Assembly (NCBI GenBank): GCA_020720905.1
Contig: DYNT01000020.1
Span: 6,594-13,288 of the forward strand
DNA: 6,695 nt
Source: Micavibrio aeruginosavorus
GTDB lineage: Bacteria > Pseudomonadota > Alphaproteobacteria > UBA9219
Reading direction: 5' to 3'
How positions within the stretch are numbered: position 1 is the first letter of the stretch; each line of letters begins with the position of its first letter. Shown piece after piece: positions 6,149 to 6,695 of the stretch. The notes under the pieces are model-generated. The model worked only from the letters and a program-made list of their open reading frames with translations. It had not been told where the DNA came from and ran no database searches. A program made the position numbers and the translations under genes.

Positions 6149-6178
6149 TTGACTTTTTATCCGCGTCAGGCGTAGAAA
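6149..6178 (+). promoter_or_regulatory. Candidate promoter for the 114-aa gene
   Basis: TTGACT (6149-6154) matches the -35 consensus at five of six positions. After an 18-base spacer comes TAGAAA (6173-6178), four of six for a -10. Initiation would fall near 6185, about 40 bases before the ATG at 6226, which supports a rightward gene there. No comparably good leftward promoter for mnmG was found in this 126-base divergent gap; the best I could place is TTTCTT with TATGAC at 17-base spacing near 6190-6220 on the - strand, which is weak. Confidence 0.4.
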
Positions 6179-6225
6179 AAGAGGTTCGTCATAGCGTTTT
6201 CTCACACAAAAAGAAAGAAATTTGC

Positions 6226-6570
6226 ATGGATCCCCGCGCCACCCAAGACAGAGTCCCTATGTCCGCCTTTTGGATGACGAGAAACGCCCTGTGTTGTGCC
6301 CAACCCGACAGCCAGAGAGAGGGGACTCTTATTGATGCTCTTTTAAACAGCGCGGATAGCGCCTTTGCCCACGACCCTGTCGCAGCCTTTAACGGCGTTA
6401 GCCTTGCCTTTCGGTATGCCTTTCCTAAAAGCGAACAACAAAAAAGAGCGGCCAGCCGCCTTCTTGTCCTGCTGTCTCATGATGCGCTGTTCCCCCTTTA
6501 TAAAGAAAAACCAGAAGCAATCCTTGATGTGTTGGGAAGGGCGCTGCCGTGCGTTGAAAAAAAGCCATAA
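6226..6570 (+). CDS. Hypothetical 114-aa protein, divergent from mnmG
   Basis: I do not recognise this protein. It is soluble-looking, with no signal peptide or membrane segment. After an N-terminal stretch with two adjacent cysteines (NALCCAQP), it contains helix-like segments (about residues 36-45, 53-67 and 71-84) and a final EAILDVLGRALPCVEKKP. Codon choice (frequent GCC, CTT, AGC, GTC) resembles the neighbouring genes, which together with the TTGACT/TAGAAA promoter candidate favours a real gene over chance. The ribosome site is weak: AAAGAAAG lies about 8 bases before ATG 6226. ATG 6259 (12 codons in, after GACAGAG) is an alternative start. Overlapping frames on both strands stay open but look like shadows. 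Its position replaces the mnmE commonly found beside mnmG; no functional link can be inferred. Confidence 0.6.
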   Translation: MDPRATQDRVPMSAFWMTRNALCCAQPDSQREGTLIDALLNSADSAFAHDPVAAFNGVSLAFRYAFPKSEQQKRAASRLLVLLSHDALFPLYKEKPEAILDVLGRALPCVEKKP

Positions 6571-6617
6571 ACCTTTGGATGTCAAAAAGAGGTGTCTATA
6601 CTCTTCATTCACGAGGG

Positions 6618-6650
6618 TATAATCCAAACAAACAATTAGGATAAAGGAGG
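6618..6650 (+). promoter_or_regulatory. Perfect TATAAT and strong Shine-Dalgarno near the window end
   Basis: TATAAT (6618-6623) is a perfect -10 hexamer. The -35 region is weak: TCTATA (6595-6600) at 17-base spacing matches three of six positions. Transcription would start near 6630. AGGAGG (6645-6650) follows as a near-ideal Shine-Dalgarno sequence, but no ATG or GTG lies at a suitable distance. TTG 6660 is 9 bases away and opens a frame of 12 codons to the window end. Whether this drives a TTG-started gene, a short RNA or nothing depends on sequence beyond 6695. Confidence 0.35.
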
Positions 6651-6679
6651 GGCTGATCTTTGAACGGAGCAGCCCTTTT
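6650..6679 (+). terminator. Possible intrinsic terminator after the 114-aa gene
   Basis: GGGCTG (6650-6655) pairs perfectly with CAGCCC (6670-6675) around a 14-base loop, and TTTT (6676-6679) follows directly. Purines 6646-6649 could extend the stem with A-T and G-U pairs against that T run. This fits a rightward terminator about 80 bases after the stop at 6570. The large loop and short T run make it weak. It overlaps the AGGAGG at 6645-6650, so it could instead hide a ribosome binding site. Confidence 0.35.
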
Positions 6680-6695
6680 CTGTTGCAGGGAGGGG

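Noticed and set aside
6343..6627. A 94-codon - strand frame opposite the hypothetical gene
   Set aside because: It lacks a ribosome site and has a lysine/phenylalanine-rich shadow composition. The + strand frame has the better promoter and codon use.
6649..6680. Start of a tmRNA gene (GGGGCTGAT)
   Set aside because: The first nine bases resemble the E. coli tmRNA start, but the following conserved GGATTCGACGGG-type segment is absent.

Overview
The window looks like bacterial chromosome, most probably from an alphaproteobacterium of moderate GC content. The main evidence is the block mnmG (gidA) - rsmG (gidB) - parA - parB, read leftwards from about 6099 to 1771. This is the classic origin-proximal cluster, and the protein details (LGRGLSALFG start of ParB, KGGVGKTT of ParA) fit that group. 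The genus cannot be named from this sequence.

Left end (1-220): a tRNA-Gly with anticodon CCC (115-188) is preceded by an exact 55-bp direct repeat. The repeat carries the tRNA leader plus its first 17 bases, and the two copies are separated by a perfect GC-rich hairpin. The first copy continues into CCCGC, so it resembles a tRNA-Gly with its middle deleted. Only 32 bases separate the tRNA CCA end from the next start codon. Region 221-1752 (+ strand): a sodium:solute symporter gene is translationally coupled (ATGA overlap) to a 42-codon single-span membrane protein gene. These converge on parB with an 18-base gap.

Centre (1771-6099, - strand): mnmG and rsmG overlap by 4 bases, rsmG and parA by 23, and 24 bases separate parA from parB, so they look like one operon. 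MnmG makes the tRNA U34 modification with MnmE, RsmG methylates 16S rRNA, and ParA/ParB segregate the chromosome. mnmE, often next to mnmG in alphaproteobacteria, is absent upstream. Inside rsmG lies a perfect DnaA box next to a degenerate parS-like sequence.

Right end (6100-6695): a divergent, plausible but unrecognised 114-codon gene (6226-6570), then a stretch with a perfect TATAAT, nested inverted repeats, a strong Shine-Dalgarno sequence and a hairpin followed by TTTT. The window ends there, so it is unclear whether this is a terminator, a leader or the start of another gene. No CRISPR array, insertion sequence, phage gene or defence system was seen. No stretch over 300 bases lacks a gene.
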